Assembly: GCA_018066965.1 (NCBI GenBank)
Contig: JAGPVP010000081.1
Location: forward strand, 1-64,000
Length of the DNA stretch: 64,000 bases
From: Zhongshania sp.
GTDB taxonomy: Bacteria; Pseudomonadota; Gammaproteobacteria; Pseudomonadales; Spongiibacteraceae
Direction: 5' to 3'
In this document: positions 33,431-42,948 of the stretch, piece by piece
How the letters are laid out: each line of letters starts with the position of its first letter
How positions within the stretch are numbered: position 1 is the first letter of the stretch
Position numbers and translations under genes: made by a program
The notes under the pieces: model-generated
What the model was told of the DNA's origin: nothing
The model's database searches: none
What the model saw: the letters and a program-made list of their open reading frames with translations, nothing else

Positions 33431-34921
33431 GTGAAACTTATATTTAATAGCAAGAAACTCAGCCTTACCCAGCAATGGATAGGTACCACGCTACTATCTA
33501 TGCTTCCGCTTGTTATTGCGGTGGCTTACGCCGTGTGGGAGATGAGCGCCCAAGCACGCGCCCAACAACAATTAGTAATGGATCAAGCGCAAATTTCTCA
33601 CCTCAGCGTTTCAACTCAAGAACTAAGCAAAGAAATTGAACGTTCTGCTAGACAGTACCAGCTCTTAAAGGACTCTAGCCTGCTAGAAATACTGCAAATT
33701 AAGCACAATCAGCTCACAGAAAATCTCAACAAGATTAAAGAGAAATTGCCCTCGTCTAAAAGTAATGACACCGTAAATCGCATTGAAAAAATCAGTAGTG
33801 ATATCAATTCCGAGTCGCGAACAAGCAACGTCAATCAGCAACAAAAACTCGAAGATCTTTACGAGAATTTAAAGAAAAGCAGCAACACCTTATATCGACA
33901 GCTAAGCGACGCCATTCAACAAGCCTTAAGCCAGGCCGAGCAGGAATTGAACAATGTATTATGGCGAGTACTTATTACCGGCTTACTCGCCCTACCGGCA
34001 AGCTTACTGTTACTCGGCGCGAGCTCAGTGATTGTCACGCGATCTATTCGCCGTCTGTCACTTGCCATTCATCATCTTGGCCAGCGGAGTTGGGATAAAA
34101 CAATCGAAATCGACGGCCCCTCAGACCTCATCGAACTTGGGCACCGACTTGAATGGATGCGCCTACAATTACTCACTGCAGAGCAGCAAAAATCGCAATT
34201 CACTCAGCACATTACCCACGAACTAAAAAGCCCGCTCGCCGCCATAATGGACGCACAATCTTTATTAGCCGAACAAATTCCGGGCGAGATCAACGACCAG
34301 CAAATGGCCGTGCTAACTATATTGCGAAACCAAGCTGAAAACCTGCAAGAATTAATTCAGCAATTACTAAATTTTAACACCATCACACAGGGCGTAGATG
34401 CACATACCGATGACATTGATTTACATGCAATGTGTCAAAAACTAATCACCCGTTACCGCAGCTTTTTACCTGAATGTGCTATCCAGTTTAACATCACAAA
34501 TCAAAGTAACCCCGTCACTGGCAACGCTCAGTTAGTCGAAATGATACTAAGTAACTTGCTATCGAATGCAATTCATTTTTGTCACGCAGGTGGCGTCGTC
34601 ACCGTAAATTGGGGGCATTGCAATATTAATGAACGCGGCCAACGCATAAACATTAACCATCTAGAACACAGCGAAAATAATGTATATAGCCATTGGTGGT
34701 TGCAAGTTAGAGACCAAGGCCCAGGCATTGATATTGATGAACAAGAAGCTGTCTTCCGGCCATTCTACCAAGGTAAAAACAAACGACACGGCTCCCTTAA
34801 AGGCAGTGGTATCGGACTTGCCATTGTAAAAGCCTGCGCTGAACAAGCTCACGCCACACTAAGCCTAAATTCCCGTAAAAATGAAGGCGCAGAATTCACG
34901 CTCTGCTTTCCTAATCAATGA
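33431..34921 (+). CDS. glrK: Sensor histidine kinase, GlrK/QseE-like
   Basis: Membrane sensor kinase of 496 residues. Two transmembrane helices (about 18-37 and 178-203) bracket a mostly helical, coiled-coil-like periplasmic domain. A HAMP-like linker (RSIRRLSLAIHHLGQRSWDK) leads to the dimerisation domain with phospho-acceptor His263 in THELKSPLAAI, then the HATPase with N-box LLSNAIHF, DQGPGID and GSGIGLAIVKA. The start is GTG at 33431. The stop overlaps the lipoprotein gene (ATGA), giving the kinase-lipoprotein-regulator order of qseE-qseG-qseF. It should phosphorylate the GlrR-like regulator encoded two genes on. Confidence 0.92.
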   Translation: MKLIFNSKKLSLTQQWIGTTLLSMLPLVIAVAYAVWEMSAQARAQQQLVMDQAQISHLSVSTQELSKEIERSARQYQLLKDSSLLEILQIKHNQLTENLNKIKEKLPSSKSNDTVNRIEKISSDINSESRTSNVNQQQKLEDLYENLKKSSNTLYRQLSDAIQQALSQAEQELNNVLWRVLITGLLALPASLLLLGASSVIVTRSIRRLSLAIHHLGQRSWDKTIEIDGPSDLIELGHRLEWMRLQLLTAEQQKSQFTQHITHELKSPLAAIMDAQSLLAEQIPGEINDQQMAVLTILRNQAENLQELIQQLLNFNTITQGVDAHTDDIDLHAMCQKLITRYRSFLPECAIQFNITNQSNPVTGNAQLVEMILSNLLSNAIHFCHAGGVVTVNWGHCNINERGQRININHLEHSENNVYSHWWLQVRDQGPGIDIDEQEAVFRPFYQGKNKRHGSLKGSGIGLAIVKACAEQAHATLSLNSRKNEGAEFTLCFPNQ

Positions 34922-35466
34922 TGATACAAAATATGAAAAAATCAGTACTCCTACTTGCCGTTTCGCTGTTAGGCGCTTGCGCTATAACTAGCAATGCCAA
35001 TGAAACACCGATTGAAAAAGCCGCATCTTTTTCAACTAATAGACTCGCTCAGGTAGAGACCAAAAAATTCAACACCACCTCAACTAAGGACCCGGTTATA
35101 GCGCTGCTATCAAAGCGTCAAGCATGGTGTTTACTACCTGAAGCAGAGCGTCTACAGGTAGATACAATTTTGCAGGCACAGAGCAATAACGCCAGCATTC
35201 TTCAGCGCATAATTTTAAGTAGTTGTGCACCAGAGACCAACGCACAACAAAGTCAAGAATTACTTAAGTCGGTTGATAGGCAGCAACTAAGCGAAGCCGA
35301 GCGATCTTTATTGATGCTGATTGACGCCACCAATCGCAGTCTTATACATGCACAAAAAGAGCGTGACACATTAAGCTCAAAACTCCGTCAAACCATAGAC
35401 GGTATCAGCGATATTGAAACACAAATCAACAAAGACGCTGCCCCGCAACCACGAGGTCAACAATGA
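34918..35466 (+). CDS. qseG: QseG-like outer-membrane lipoprotein
   Basis: A 182-residue lipoprotein. The signal peptide ends SLLGAC, with lipid-modified Cys21. The mature part is mainly helical, with SEAERSLLMLIDATNRSLIHAQKERDTLSSKLRQ as a coiled coil near the C-terminus. In enterobacteria QseG sits between the kinase and regulator genes and controls the kinase from the outer membrane; the position here, with ATGA overlaps on both sides, argues for the same role. Sequence similarity to enterobacterial QseG is not obvious by eye, so the name rests mainly on context. Confidence 0.75.
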   Translation: MMIQNMKKSVLLLAVSLLGACAITSNANETPIEKAASFSTNRLAQVETKKFNTTSTKDPVIALLSKRQAWCLLPEAERLQVDTILQAQSNNASILQRIILSSCAPETNAQQSQELLKSVDRQQLSEAERSLLMLIDATNRSLIHAQKERDTLSSKLRQTIDGISDIETQINKDAAPQPRGQQ

Positions 35467-36833
35467 ATACTCCACGCCGCATTAAGATATTATTAGTCGA
35501 TGACGATCCTGGTGTTTTGCAATTATTATCTATGCGATTAGAGGCATTAAATTTTGACGTAGTGTGTGCAGACGGTGGCGATAGCGCGCTGGCAACACTG
35601 CAAATGGAATGCGCACATATCGTGATTTCTGATTTACGCATGGACGGTATGGATGGCATCGAACTTTTTGAAAAAATACAGCAACTCTATCCCGGACTTC
35701 CCGTTATTGTCCTGACCGCCCACGGCTCCATTAAGGAGGCGGTGAGCGCAACGCAAAAAGGTGTATTCAGTTTTCTTACCAAGCCAGTAGATAAAGATGA
35801 GTTACTTAGCAGCATTACTCAGGCGCTTAATTTGCATTCCCCGGAAACCCAGAGCAACACCAACACAAGTAATATCATTACCTGTAGTGCGAATATGCAG
35901 CAGCTACTAGAACAAGCAAAGCTGCTGGCCCAAAGCGATATTAACATTATGATTCGCGGCGAGAGCGGTACCGGCAAAGAGCTGCTTGCCAGCGCCCTGC
36001 AAGCCTCTAGCCCACGCGCGGGACAAGCGTATGTCGCTATTAATTGCAGCGCAATTCCTGCCGAATTATTGGAGTCAGAATTATTCGGCCATGTAAAAGG
36101 TGCCTTCACTGGTGCCACTAGAGACAATAAAGGCTTATTTGCCAGCGCCGATGGCGGCACGGTATTTTTAGATGAAATTGGTGACATGCCCGCACCGCTA
36201 CAAGTTAAATTACTCAGAGTGCTGCAAGAGCAAAAAATACGACCGGTAGGTAGCCATCAAGACATTAGCATTAATGTGAGGGTACTTTCTGCGACCCATC
36301 AAAACGTAGAAGAAGCGATTAGCGATGGTCGTTTTCGAGAAGATTTATATTACCGTCTTAATGTCGCATCACTTAGTTTGCCCGCCCTACGTGAACGACG
36401 CGCCGACATACAATTGTTAGCAAAGCATTTTTTAGAAAATATTGCGCAGCGCAGTAATAACGACGCCAAGAAATTTTCGCCCGCCGCGCTGGTAGCACTT
36501 ATGTCTTACGATTGGCCCGGCAATATCCGCCAGTTAAATAATATTGTTGAGCAACTGGCCGCTTTATCGCCCGCCGCAATCATTGGTGAAACGCAAGTGC
36601 TGTCTGCACTGCCCCAATCTAATATAGTGACTAAAGAAATCCCGTCGCTCGCCGAAGCCCGCAAACAATTCGAGCGCGAATATTTAGAGCAGGTCTTGGT
36701 GCAAACCCAAGGCAATGTGACTGATGCCGCTCGGCAAGCCGGCCGCAATCGTTCAGATTTTCATAAGCTCATTAAAAAACATCAACTTAATCCCGATATA
36801 CTACGCAATGCCAAACGACAAAGTAACGAATAA
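35463..36833 (+). CDS. glrR: Sigma-54-dependent response regulator, GlrR/QseF-like
   Basis: NtrC-family activator of 456 residues. The receiver domain has the acidic pocket VDDD (12-15), phospho-Asp57 in SDLRMDG and the Lys in LTKPVDK. The AAA+ domain has Walker A GESGTGKE, the sigma-54-contacting GAFTGA loop and Walker B VFLDEIGDMP. The C-terminal Fis-type HTH is GNVTDAARQAGRNRSDFHKLI. It converts sigma-54 closed complexes at target promoters using ATP. Start overlaps the lipoprotein stop (ATGA). A likely local target is the perfect sigma-54 promoter at 33234-33248, just upstream of the operon on the other strand. Confidence 0.93.
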   Translation: MNTPRRIKILLVDDDPGVLQLLSMRLEALNFDVVCADGGDSALATLQMECAHIVISDLRMDGMDGIELFEKIQQLYPGLPVIVLTAHGSIKEAVSATQKGVFSFLTKPVDKDELLSSITQALNLHSPETQSNTNTSNIITCSANMQQLLEQAKLLAQSDINIMIRGESGTGKELLASALQASSPRAGQAYVAINCSAIPAELLESELFGHVKGAFTGATRDNKGLFASADGGTVFLDEIGDMPAPLQVKLLRVLQEQKIRPVGSHQDISINVRVLSATHQNVEEAISDGRFREDLYYRLNVASLSLPALRERRADIQLLAKHFLENIAQRSNNDAKKFSPAALVALMSYDWPGNIRQLNNIVEQLAALSPAAIIGETQVLSALPQSNIVTKEIPSLAEARKQFEREYLEQVLVQTQGNVTDAARQAGRNRSDFHKLIKKHQLNPDILRNAKRQSNE

Positions 36834-36849
36834 ATAGAGACGTAAAGGA

Positions 36850-37260
36850 ATGATTGAACAAATCGTAGTTTCTGTGCCAAGCCAAGGTTTGCACAGTATT
36901 ACCGGCGTAATTAGCGAGCGTATATCACGACTATTTAGCGGCCAAGATGGTTTATGTACTCTTTTCATACAACACACCTCCGCGAGCCTACTCATTCAAG
37001 AAAACTACGATGACAGTGCGCGCTTAGACTTAGAGCACTGGCTAAACAGGTTAGTACCTGAGCATGACCCGCTCTACACCCACACCCTTGAAGGCAGCGA
37101 TGATATGCCAGCGCATATAAAAGCATCACTAACCGCAACGTCTTTGTCTATACCTATAATAAGCGGTCGGCTTGCATTGGGAAGTTGGCAAGGAATTTAT
37201 CTTTGGGAGCACCGCCACGCCGCATCAAACCGGAAGATCATCATGCATATTGGCAATTGA
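36850..37260 (+). CDS. yjbQ: YjbQ-family protein (UPF0047)
   Basis: A 136-residue protein of the YjbQ/UPF0047 family. The signatures HTSASLLIQENYDDSARLDLE (about 41-61, in FIQHTSASLLI) and GRLALGSWQGIYLWEHR near the C-terminus contain the conserved His, Asn and Glu residues of this trimeric fold. Family members have been reported to have weak thiamine-phosphate synthase activity; the physiological job is unclear. It begins 17 bases after glrR in the same direction and may be the last gene of that operon. The ribosome site (AAAGGA) is close to the ATG. Confidence 0.92.
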   Translation: MIEQIVVSVPSQGLHSITGVISERISRLFSGQDGLCTLFIQHTSASLLIQENYDDSARLDLEHWLNRLVPEHDPLYTHTLEGSDDMPAHIKASLTATSLSIPIISGRLALGSWQGIYLWEHRHAASNRKIIMHIGN

Positions 37261-37421
37261 GCAACCGCCGTTCAGTTAGCGTTCATTTCTCGCTTGTAAA
37301 CTTAAGACCGTATTATGAATGATTAAAAGTATGAACTAAGCGTCATCTTTGCGTCGTAAAGCTTGTGGTATTCTGAGCCGAAATTTTAGATTCAACCAAA
37401 AATAAGCTAGGTATTTACACA

Positions 37422-37988
37422 ATGATAAATTTTAAAAATATCGTATTGGGTCTTTCTCTTATCAGTATTTCGGCGGTTTGCAGTGCCATAGAAGTGGGTG
37501 GCACCCTGCCAAGCTTCAGCGTTCCCTCTAAAGGCGAACTCATCATAGACGGTAGCAAGATACGTCATCAGCCTTGGTCTACAGCGCAAATTAGCAAAGG
37601 GACGCCGGCGCTGATCTTCCATGTCGCCGCAAGAATGTCTTCTGACGTAATTATTGCTCCGTTAAAAGAGCGTCTCGACCAAGGGAATTACGAGCCCGGC
37701 AGCTTCCAATCGATCAGTGTTATTAATCTGGACGATGCGCTATGGGGCACCTCAGGCTTTGTTGGCAGCGAACTAGAAAAGAACAAGCGCGAACACCCTC
37801 AAGCGGTGCTGGTAGCCGACGATAAGGGGCTCGGCATAAGTGCATGGCAAGTACAAAAAGGAACTGTTGCATTTATTCTAGTTGATGCAGAAGGCACGAT
37901 TCGTTACTTAAAAGAAGGCAAGTTAACTACCGAAGATGTAGATACCATTATCCATCTTTTAGATGTGGAAATAGCAAAAAATAACTAA
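37422..37988 (+). CDS. ytfJ: YtfJ-family periplasmic protein
   Basis: A 188-residue exported protein of the YtfJ family. A signal peptide (MINFKNIVLGLSLISISAVCSA) precedes a thioredoxin-like fold that has no CxxC. Typical phrases are GKVRVVH-like ALIFHVAARMSSDVIIAPL, FQSISVINLDDALWGTSGFV, and FILVDAEGTIRYLKEGKLT. E. coli YtfJ is 184 residues and of unknown function. It stands alone between yjbQ and a convergent SRPBCC gene. An imperfect inverted repeat (about 37999-38029) covers the gap and the end of the opposite gene and may end both transcripts. Confidence 0.9.
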   Translation: MINFKNIVLGLSLISISAVCSAIEVGGTLPSFSVPSKGELIIDGSKIRHQPWSTAQISKGTPALIFHVAARMSSDVIIAPLKERLDQGNYEPGSFQSISVINLDDALWGTSGFVGSELEKNKREHPQAVLVADDKGLGISAWQVQKGTVAFILVDAEGTIRYLKEGKLTTEDVDTIIHLLDVEIAKNN

Positions 37989-38010
37989 GACGACGTCGAG
38001 TTGAGGCCGT

Positions 38011-38511
38011 TTAGCAGCAGCGGCCCTCAACCAAGCGGGCAAATTTTCTCAGCATTACCTTAACGCCTAAATGCATTACAGGACTAAACACCGGTAAAAA
38101 ATACTTACTGGCCCCCTTTGGCTTCATTGCCATTGTCCAGCGTACTCGACAGCACTTTTCGCTAATCGCATCAACTTCGTAGCGCTCGGCAAATGACTCA
38201 ATATTGTCTTTGCTGCCATGGGTAAAACAAAAAGCCATTTCCCGCCCACGCTCCCACGCGATAAACTCCTCATAGCCAACCAAGCCACCAATCATGCTCA
38301 CGGTGCGCGTGGTGCCAATACCAAAGGGTTTAGGGGCCGTCCACTCCACTTTTTGAATAGGCATCGCCCAGCGTGGCCAGTCGTCGGCATTTTCAAATGA
38401 TGTAAATACGTCTACCGCACTGACATTCACCTCGACTTCAGCAATATAGCGAAACGGGGCGGTATCAAAAAAGGTCATGTCGACGGGTTTACACGGGTAC
38501 TTAGTTGCCAC
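38011..38511 (-). CDS. SRPBCC-family protein
   Basis: A 166-residue START/polyketide-cyclase-like fold protein. AEVEVNVSAVDVFTSFENADDWPRWAMPIQKVEW, GTTRTVSMIGGLVGYEEFIAWERGREMAFCF and VRWTMAMKPKGASKYFLPVFSPVMHLGVKVMLRKFARLVEG follow the usual helix-grip order, with a C-terminal helix. These proteins bind lipids or hydrophobic metabolites; nothing more can be assigned. The GTG start at 38511 is supported by GGAG seven bases upstream. It differs from the AHSA1-like protein at 13484 and appears to be a different subfamily. Confidence 0.8.
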   Translation of the reverse strand: MATKYPCKPVDMTFFDTAPFRYIAEVEVNVSAVDVFTSFENADDWPRWAMPIQKVEWTAPKPFGIGTTRTVSMIGGLVGYEEFIAWERGREMAFCFTHGSKDNIESFAERYEVDAISEKCCRVRWTMAMKPKGASKYFLPVFSPVMHLGVKVMLRKFARLVEGRCC

Positions 38512-38648
38512 GCGGACTCTCCAATAAAGTGATCTCTCACTGATCCAGCAGAATTATGTCTATAGGCGGGAATCTAACACCGGCGATAATTCTCAAACAA
38601 GGTAAGAACGTGAATATGACAAAGTCTTCATCTAAGGCCATAAGATAA

Positions 38649-39437
38649 ATGCAATATACCGAGCCGTTAGCGGCACTACCCGAGACCCTTGAGATCCTAT
38701 ATCAGGATGAGCACATCATCGCGATTAATAAGCCTACGGGTCTTCTGGTTCACCGCAGCCCGATTGATCGCCACGAAACACGCTTTGCTATTCAGATTCT
38801 TCGGGATCAAATTGGCCAATATGTCTACCCCGCCCACCGCTTAGACAAACCCACCTCAGGGGTTTTGCTGTTTGGTTTGAGTGCAGCCGTCGCCGGCGAG
38901 CTAGGCCAAATCTTTAGCACTCAGCAGATTAAGAAAACCTATATTGCTGTGGTGCGCGGCCACTGCCCCACGGATGGCCGCATCGACCACGCCCTGACTG
39001 AAGTGACCGACCAGCGCATTGTAAAAAGCCAAGCGGCAGAGGCCCAATCGGCGCTTACCGATTTTCGTTTATTAGGTCAACACGTGCTGGATGTCGAAAT
39101 TGAAACCTATCCTCAGTCTCGATACTCACTGATTGAATTACATCCGCTCACGGGCCGTCGCCATCAACTCCGTCGTCATTTAAAGCATATTTCACATCCC
39201 ATTATTGGGGACGCAAAATACGGTCGAGGGCGCCACAACCGCTATTTTGCTGAACAGCTTGAATGCCCTAGGTTGCTATTACACGCCGCACAGCAAACCT
39301 TTTTACACCCTCTTCGCGGGAGCGAAATAACAATAAATGCACCGATAGACCCGAATTTTTCTGGGCTTCTCAAGCGGTTTTTGTGGCAAGACCTACTACC
39401 GCCAGAATGGCAGCCACAAAAGGTTACAGAATTATAA
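38649..39437 (+). CDS. truC: tRNA pseudouridine(65) synthase TruC
   Basis: RluA-family pseudouridine synthase of 262 residues (E. coli TruC is 260) that modifies U65 of tRNAs. EILYQDEHIIAINKPTGLLVHRSP near the N-terminus, catalytic Asp66 in AHRLDKPTSGVLLFG, and LHPLTGRRHQLRRHLKHISHPIIGDAKYG are all typical of TruC, including the compact N-terminus without an S4 domain. No strong ribosome site precedes the ATG. The GMC oxidoreductase gene follows after about 96 bases. Confidence 0.92.
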   Translation: MQYTEPLAALPETLEILYQDEHIIAINKPTGLLVHRSPIDRHETRFAIQILRDQIGQYVYPAHRLDKPTSGVLLFGLSAAVAGELGQIFSTQQIKKTYIAVVRGHCPTDGRIDHALTEVTDQRIVKSQAAEAQSALTDFRLLGQHVLDVEIETYPQSRYSLIELHPLTGRRHQLRRHLKHISHPIIGDAKYGRGRHNRYFAEQLECPRLLLHAAQQTFLHPLRGSEITINAPIDPNFSGLLKRFLWQDLLPPEWQPQKVTEL

Positions 39438-39533
39438 CTTACATCCAGAAATGCGAAATTGTATGGTAGTGACAATAACAACATTCCCGAAGCACAGAAC
39501 ACCGTCTGCCAACGGGCTAACGCGGAAAGCAGT

Positions 39534-41129
39534 ATGCTCACACACTACGATTACATTATTGTCGGCGCCGGATCAGCAGGTTGCGCCTTAGCCAATCGCC
39601 TTTCTGCCAGTGGCGAGCACACCGTGCTACTGCTAGAGGCCGGGGGTAAAGATAGCCACCCGATGGTGCACATTCCCCTCGGTTTCGCATTCACCATGAA
39701 AAACCCGCAATTTAGCTGGTGCTATCAAAGCGACCCCGAACCCCATATGAATAACCGCCGCATAGATCAACCACGCGGCAAACTGCTAGGCGGGTCTAGC
39801 TCAATCAATGGCATGGTCTATATTCGCGGTCAGCGAGAAGACTATGATCATTGGGCTGAACTAGGCAATCGCAACTGGGGCTATGACGACCTACTTCCCA
39901 TATTCAAACGCTGCGAACACAACACCAATGGCACAAGTCACTACCACGGCAGCGGCGGCCAACTTTGGGTAGATAACGTCGGCGATAAATACGCATTGGC
40001 AGACATGTATATTAAGGCGGCGACAGAATCAGGTATTCCCGCCAATAGTGATTTCAATGGCGAAAACCAGGAAGGCGCAGGATTTTATCAGGTAAACATT
40101 CGCAAGGGGCTGAGGCAAAGTACAGCTAAAACCTATTTAAAACCGGCCATGAAACGTGACAATCTCACCGTTGTCACCAACGCGCTGGCCAGTAGAATCG
40201 AGTTCCAAGACGGTCGTGCGACGGCATTACGCTATCTGCAAAATGATAAAAAGATCACGATTCGCTGCCAGCGCGAAATAATACTGTGTGGCGGCACAAT
40301 TAACTCGCCACAACTCCTGGAACTATCCGGTGTTGGCAATCCGGCAATATTGCAAAAACACGGTATTAAAGTGCACACCGCACTGCCCGGTGTTGGCGAA
40401 AACTTGCAGGATCACCTCACCGTAAACACACAGCGATCGTTTGTGGGATTAAAAACCTTTTATGAAGAATCCCAACCCTTGGCAATGATTGGCACATTCG
40501 CGAAGCTCGCATTTCAACGCAAAGGGATGTTGGCACACCCCGCCTCGCAGGTCGGGGTTTTCTTTAAAACTGATGCCAAGCAACAACGCGCCGATGCACA
40601 AATTCATTTTACGCCGGCAGCGGGTACCCAAGACGAAACAGGTCGGATGATAACAGTACCCGGCACCACGGCTACAGTGTGCTATTTGCGCCCCAAAAGC
40701 CGCGGCCATGTGCACATTCGCAGCAACAACCCCAACGACGCACCGGCACTGCTGCACAATTATCTTGCCGAAGAAGAAGATCGTCTAAAAATGATTGCCG
40801 CGGTACGTAAGACCCGCGCCATATTTGAAGCACCAGTGTTTAATGAACATCGTCGCGAAGAGCTAATTCCTGGGCCAGAGATTCAAAGCGACGAGGACAT
40901 TCTAGAATTTATTCGTAATACCGGCGAGTCGGTATACCACCCAGTCGGCAGCTGCAAAATGGGAAATGACGAGATGGCCGTGGTCGATGACCGCTTAAAA
41001 GTACATGGTATTGAGGGTTTGCGGGTAGCCGACGCCTCCATTATGCCCACCCTTATTTCTGGCAATACCAATGCCACGGCGGTGCTAATTGGAGAGCGTT
41101 GTGCTGACTTTATTTTGGCTGGCGAATAG
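39534..41129 (+). CDS. GMC-family FAD-dependent oxidoreductase (choline/alcohol dehydrogenase-like)
   Basis: Flavoenzyme of 531 residues of the glucose-methanol-choline family. The FAD-binding motif is IIVGAGSAGCALANRLS (8-24), the first GMC signature is in RGKLLGGSSSINGMVYIRGQ, the second in GGTINSPQLLELSGVG, and the C-terminal active-site pair lies in SVYHPVGSCKMG and SGNTNATAVLIGERC. Closest by eye to BetA-like and aliphatic alcohol dehydrogenases, so it may oxidise long-chain alcohols; without a betaine operon nearby, choline is less likely. The ATG at 39534 has GGAAAG upstream; an in-frame start at 39459 would put 25 odd residues before the FAD motif. Confidence 0.88.
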   Translation: MLTHYDYIIVGAGSAGCALANRLSASGEHTVLLLEAGGKDSHPMVHIPLGFAFTMKNPQFSWCYQSDPEPHMNNRRIDQPRGKLLGGSSSINGMVYIRGQREDYDHWAELGNRNWGYDDLLPIFKRCEHNTNGTSHYHGSGGQLWVDNVGDKYALADMYIKAATESGIPANSDFNGENQEGAGFYQVNIRKGLRQSTAKTYLKPAMKRDNLTVVTNALASRIEFQDGRATALRYLQNDKKITIRCQREIILCGGTINSPQLLELSGVGNPAILQKHGIKVHTALPGVGENLQDHLTVNTQRSFVGLKTFYEESQPLAMIGTFAKLAFQRKGMLAHPASQVGVFFKTDAKQQRADAQIHFTPAAGTQDETGRMITVPGTTATVCYLRPKSRGHVHIRSNNPNDAPALLHNYLAEEEDRLKMIAAVRKTRAIFEAPVFNEHRREELIPGPEIQSDEDILEFIRNTGESVYHPVGSCKMGNDEMAVVDDRLKVHGIEGLRVADASIMPTLISGNTNATAVLIGERCADFILAGE

Positions 41130-41134
41130 CCCTT

Positions 41135-42001
41135 TTAATTTTGACGATAAGGTATTTGGCAATATTCAATGCCGTTAGGAGGACGAATACCGTGCTTGGC
41201 TAAACACATTTTCATCGAGTTCATCGACAAGCTGATATTGGGTGTTGGCCCTAAATACACATGATCTAAATCAACAGCATCACTGTCATCCGCCACCAAA
41301 GAAAAACTCATATAGGGAACCAGCATACTGCGTCCCTCTCGAAAGTTGACGGCGGCGTGACGGTAATCGGACACCACGGGCGACACTAAACGCCACTCCT
41401 GCTCCTCTTCAAATGACGGGTGTTTAAGAATCGCAGCCAAGCGTAATAAATCGCTTTCAAGATGTTCAAATAATTGATGGTACACAACACGATCTACGCC
41501 GTCGTCAAGACCATCAGCCAACACCTCTACCGCATCTAATACTTGCGCGATTAATGCTTGCTGCTCTAGGCGATCATAAATGCAGCGACCCATCCTAAAT
41601 TGCTGTTTGGCCGCGCAACTCGCAACCGTGTGAGCATTAAACCCCAAGCTAGCGCCCTTACCTACTGAGCTATAGCCGCGCCACTGGCTCAATAAATTTC
41701 CGTTTGACCGAAACGACGCGCCGAACAAGATATGGCCATTGGTAATACGATGCCGAACCCAGTCTAAAAAGCAGGTCAACAAATGTGGGCGTGCATGACC
41801 TTCGTTAATTCGTCTAGCAACATCACTGGCAACTAAATCTGCGGTGTGGCGCAGCTCCGCAGAATCGTTCATATAACGAATATCGCTGGCCCACAAAGTG
41901 CGGCTGCCGATGATACCGAGCACGCCGCTCAAGGAGGTGTAGTGATACAAGGTTTCTTGTGGCGGTTCAGAAAATAAGGTTTCGGTGATAGCACTTATCA
42001 T
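41135..42001 (-). CDS. DUF2971 domain-containing protein
   Basis: A 288-residue protein with the DUF2971 opening ETLYHYTSLSGVLGIIGSRTLWASDIRYMNDSAEL, then ILFGASFRSNGNLLSQWRGYSSVGKGASLGF and a C-terminal HVYLGPTPNIS. The family is widespread, often on accessory DNA near defence or toxin genes, and its biochemical role is not known; the YHYTS start resembles ADP-ribosyltransferase-like folds, which is only a suggestion. GAGGAG lies five bases before the ATG. It converges on the GMC gene and is followed upstream by an esterase gene in the same direction, with no defence genes visible around it. Confidence 0.85.
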   Translation of the reverse strand: MISAITETLFSEPPQETLYHYTSLSGVLGIIGSRTLWASDIRYMNDSAELRHTADLVASDVARRINEGHARPHLLTCFLDWVRHRITNGHILFGASFRSNGNLLSQWRGYSSVGKGASLGFNAHTVASCAAKQQFRMGRCIYDRLEQQALIAQVLDAVEVLADGLDDGVDRVVYHQLFEHLESDLLRLAAILKHPSFEEEQEWRLVSPVVSDYRHAAVNFREGRSMLVPYMSFSLVADDSDAVDLDHVYLGPTPNISLSMNSMKMCLAKHGIRPPNGIEYCQIPYRQN

Positions 42002-42090
42002 ATCAGCTCCTCGACTCCCGTCGTTTTACCACAACTGTGTGACGCCATTATGGCGAGTAACGCGACCACTCAAACCGGCCAAACACGGCA

Positions 42091-42897
42091 TTATATCGAC
42101 CCGTCGGCCCGCAAAAAGTCAGTCACTAAACCATTAAATATGGCCGGATACTCGGCGTGCAGCCAGTGCCCCGCCTTGGGAATCGTTTCAAAATGCATAT
42201 CGGGAAATTGACGCATCATGGGCACCCTATTCTCATCGCGAATATAGCCAGACACCTCGCCACGAATGAACATTGTTGGGCCATTAAACGGCTCTGACGA
42301 TGGCGCATCGCGCAGATTGTCGTAAAGCTCCGCTATCACAGCTAAATTCATTCGCCACGCCCAGCCGTCTTTGCCGTCGCGCATCAGATTTTTCAGTAGG
42401 AACTGTCGTATCGCGATTTCAGGCACATCTTTCACTAACAATTGATCAGCCTGCTCGCGGCTTTTAAGTGAGCGCAGCTCAAGCCCTAGTAACGCCGTGA
42501 TAATGGCGTCGTGGCCACGGCCGTAGCGCACCGGTGCAATGTCAGCAACAATTAAGCGCTTCACTCGTTCAGGCTGAGTTATTGCCACCTGCATAGCAAC
42601 TTTTCCGCCTAATGAATGACCAAGTAAATGTGCGCTAGCTAGTTTTAACTCGTCCATAGCAGCTACAACGTCTAGCGCCATGACCGGAATATCCATTTGA
42701 TCGCTATGCGCAGATTTTCCGTGGTTACGCAGATCCATACGCACCACCGTGAAATAAGGCTCCAAGCTGCGCGCAACCGCCATTAAATTACTCGCAGAGC
42801 CAAACAAACCATGTAATAAAACAACGCTAACAGGCCCACTACCGCTGACTTCTGTATGTAATCTCACCGCTCTGGGCATATGTTCGCTTCTCATCAT
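42091..42897 (-). CDS. ybfF: Alpha/beta hydrolase, YbfF-like esterase
   Basis: A 268-residue alpha/beta hydrolase resembling E. coli YbfF, an acyl-CoA/short-chain esterase. VVLLHGLFGSASNLMAVAR carries the oxyanion-hole HG, RMDLRNHGKS the second strand turn, LLGHSLGGKVAMQ the nucleophile elbow Ser, and KAGHWLHAEYP the catalytic His. The cap domain is small. An ATG six codons downstream (42879) is also possible, and neither has a strong ribosome site. It is divergent from the unknown lipoprotein gene across about 50 bases. Confidence 0.88.
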   Translation of the reverse strand: MMRSEHMPRAVRLHTEVSGSGPVSVVLLHGLFGSASNLMAVARSLEPYFTVVRMDLRNHGKSAHSDQMDIPVMALDVVAAMDELKLASAHLLGHSLGGKVAMQVAITQPERVKRLIVADIAPVRYGRGHDAIITALLGLELRSLKSREQADQLLVKDVPEIAIRQFLLKNLMRDGKDGWAWRMNLAVIAELYDNLRDAPSSEPFNGPTMFIRGEVSGYIRDENRVPMMRQFPDMHFETIPKAGHWLHAEYPAIFNGLVTDFLRADGSI

Positions 42898-42948
42898 CTG
42901 TAGCCATTGCTAGAATGCGCAGGCATTTTCAATAAAAAAGGGCTTATT

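Noticed and set aside
41135-42001. Defence island around the DUF2971 gene
   Set aside because: DUF2971 genes often lie in such islands, but the neighbours here (GMC oxidoreductase, esterase, lipoprotein) are ordinary and no restriction, toxin or nuclease genes are seen.
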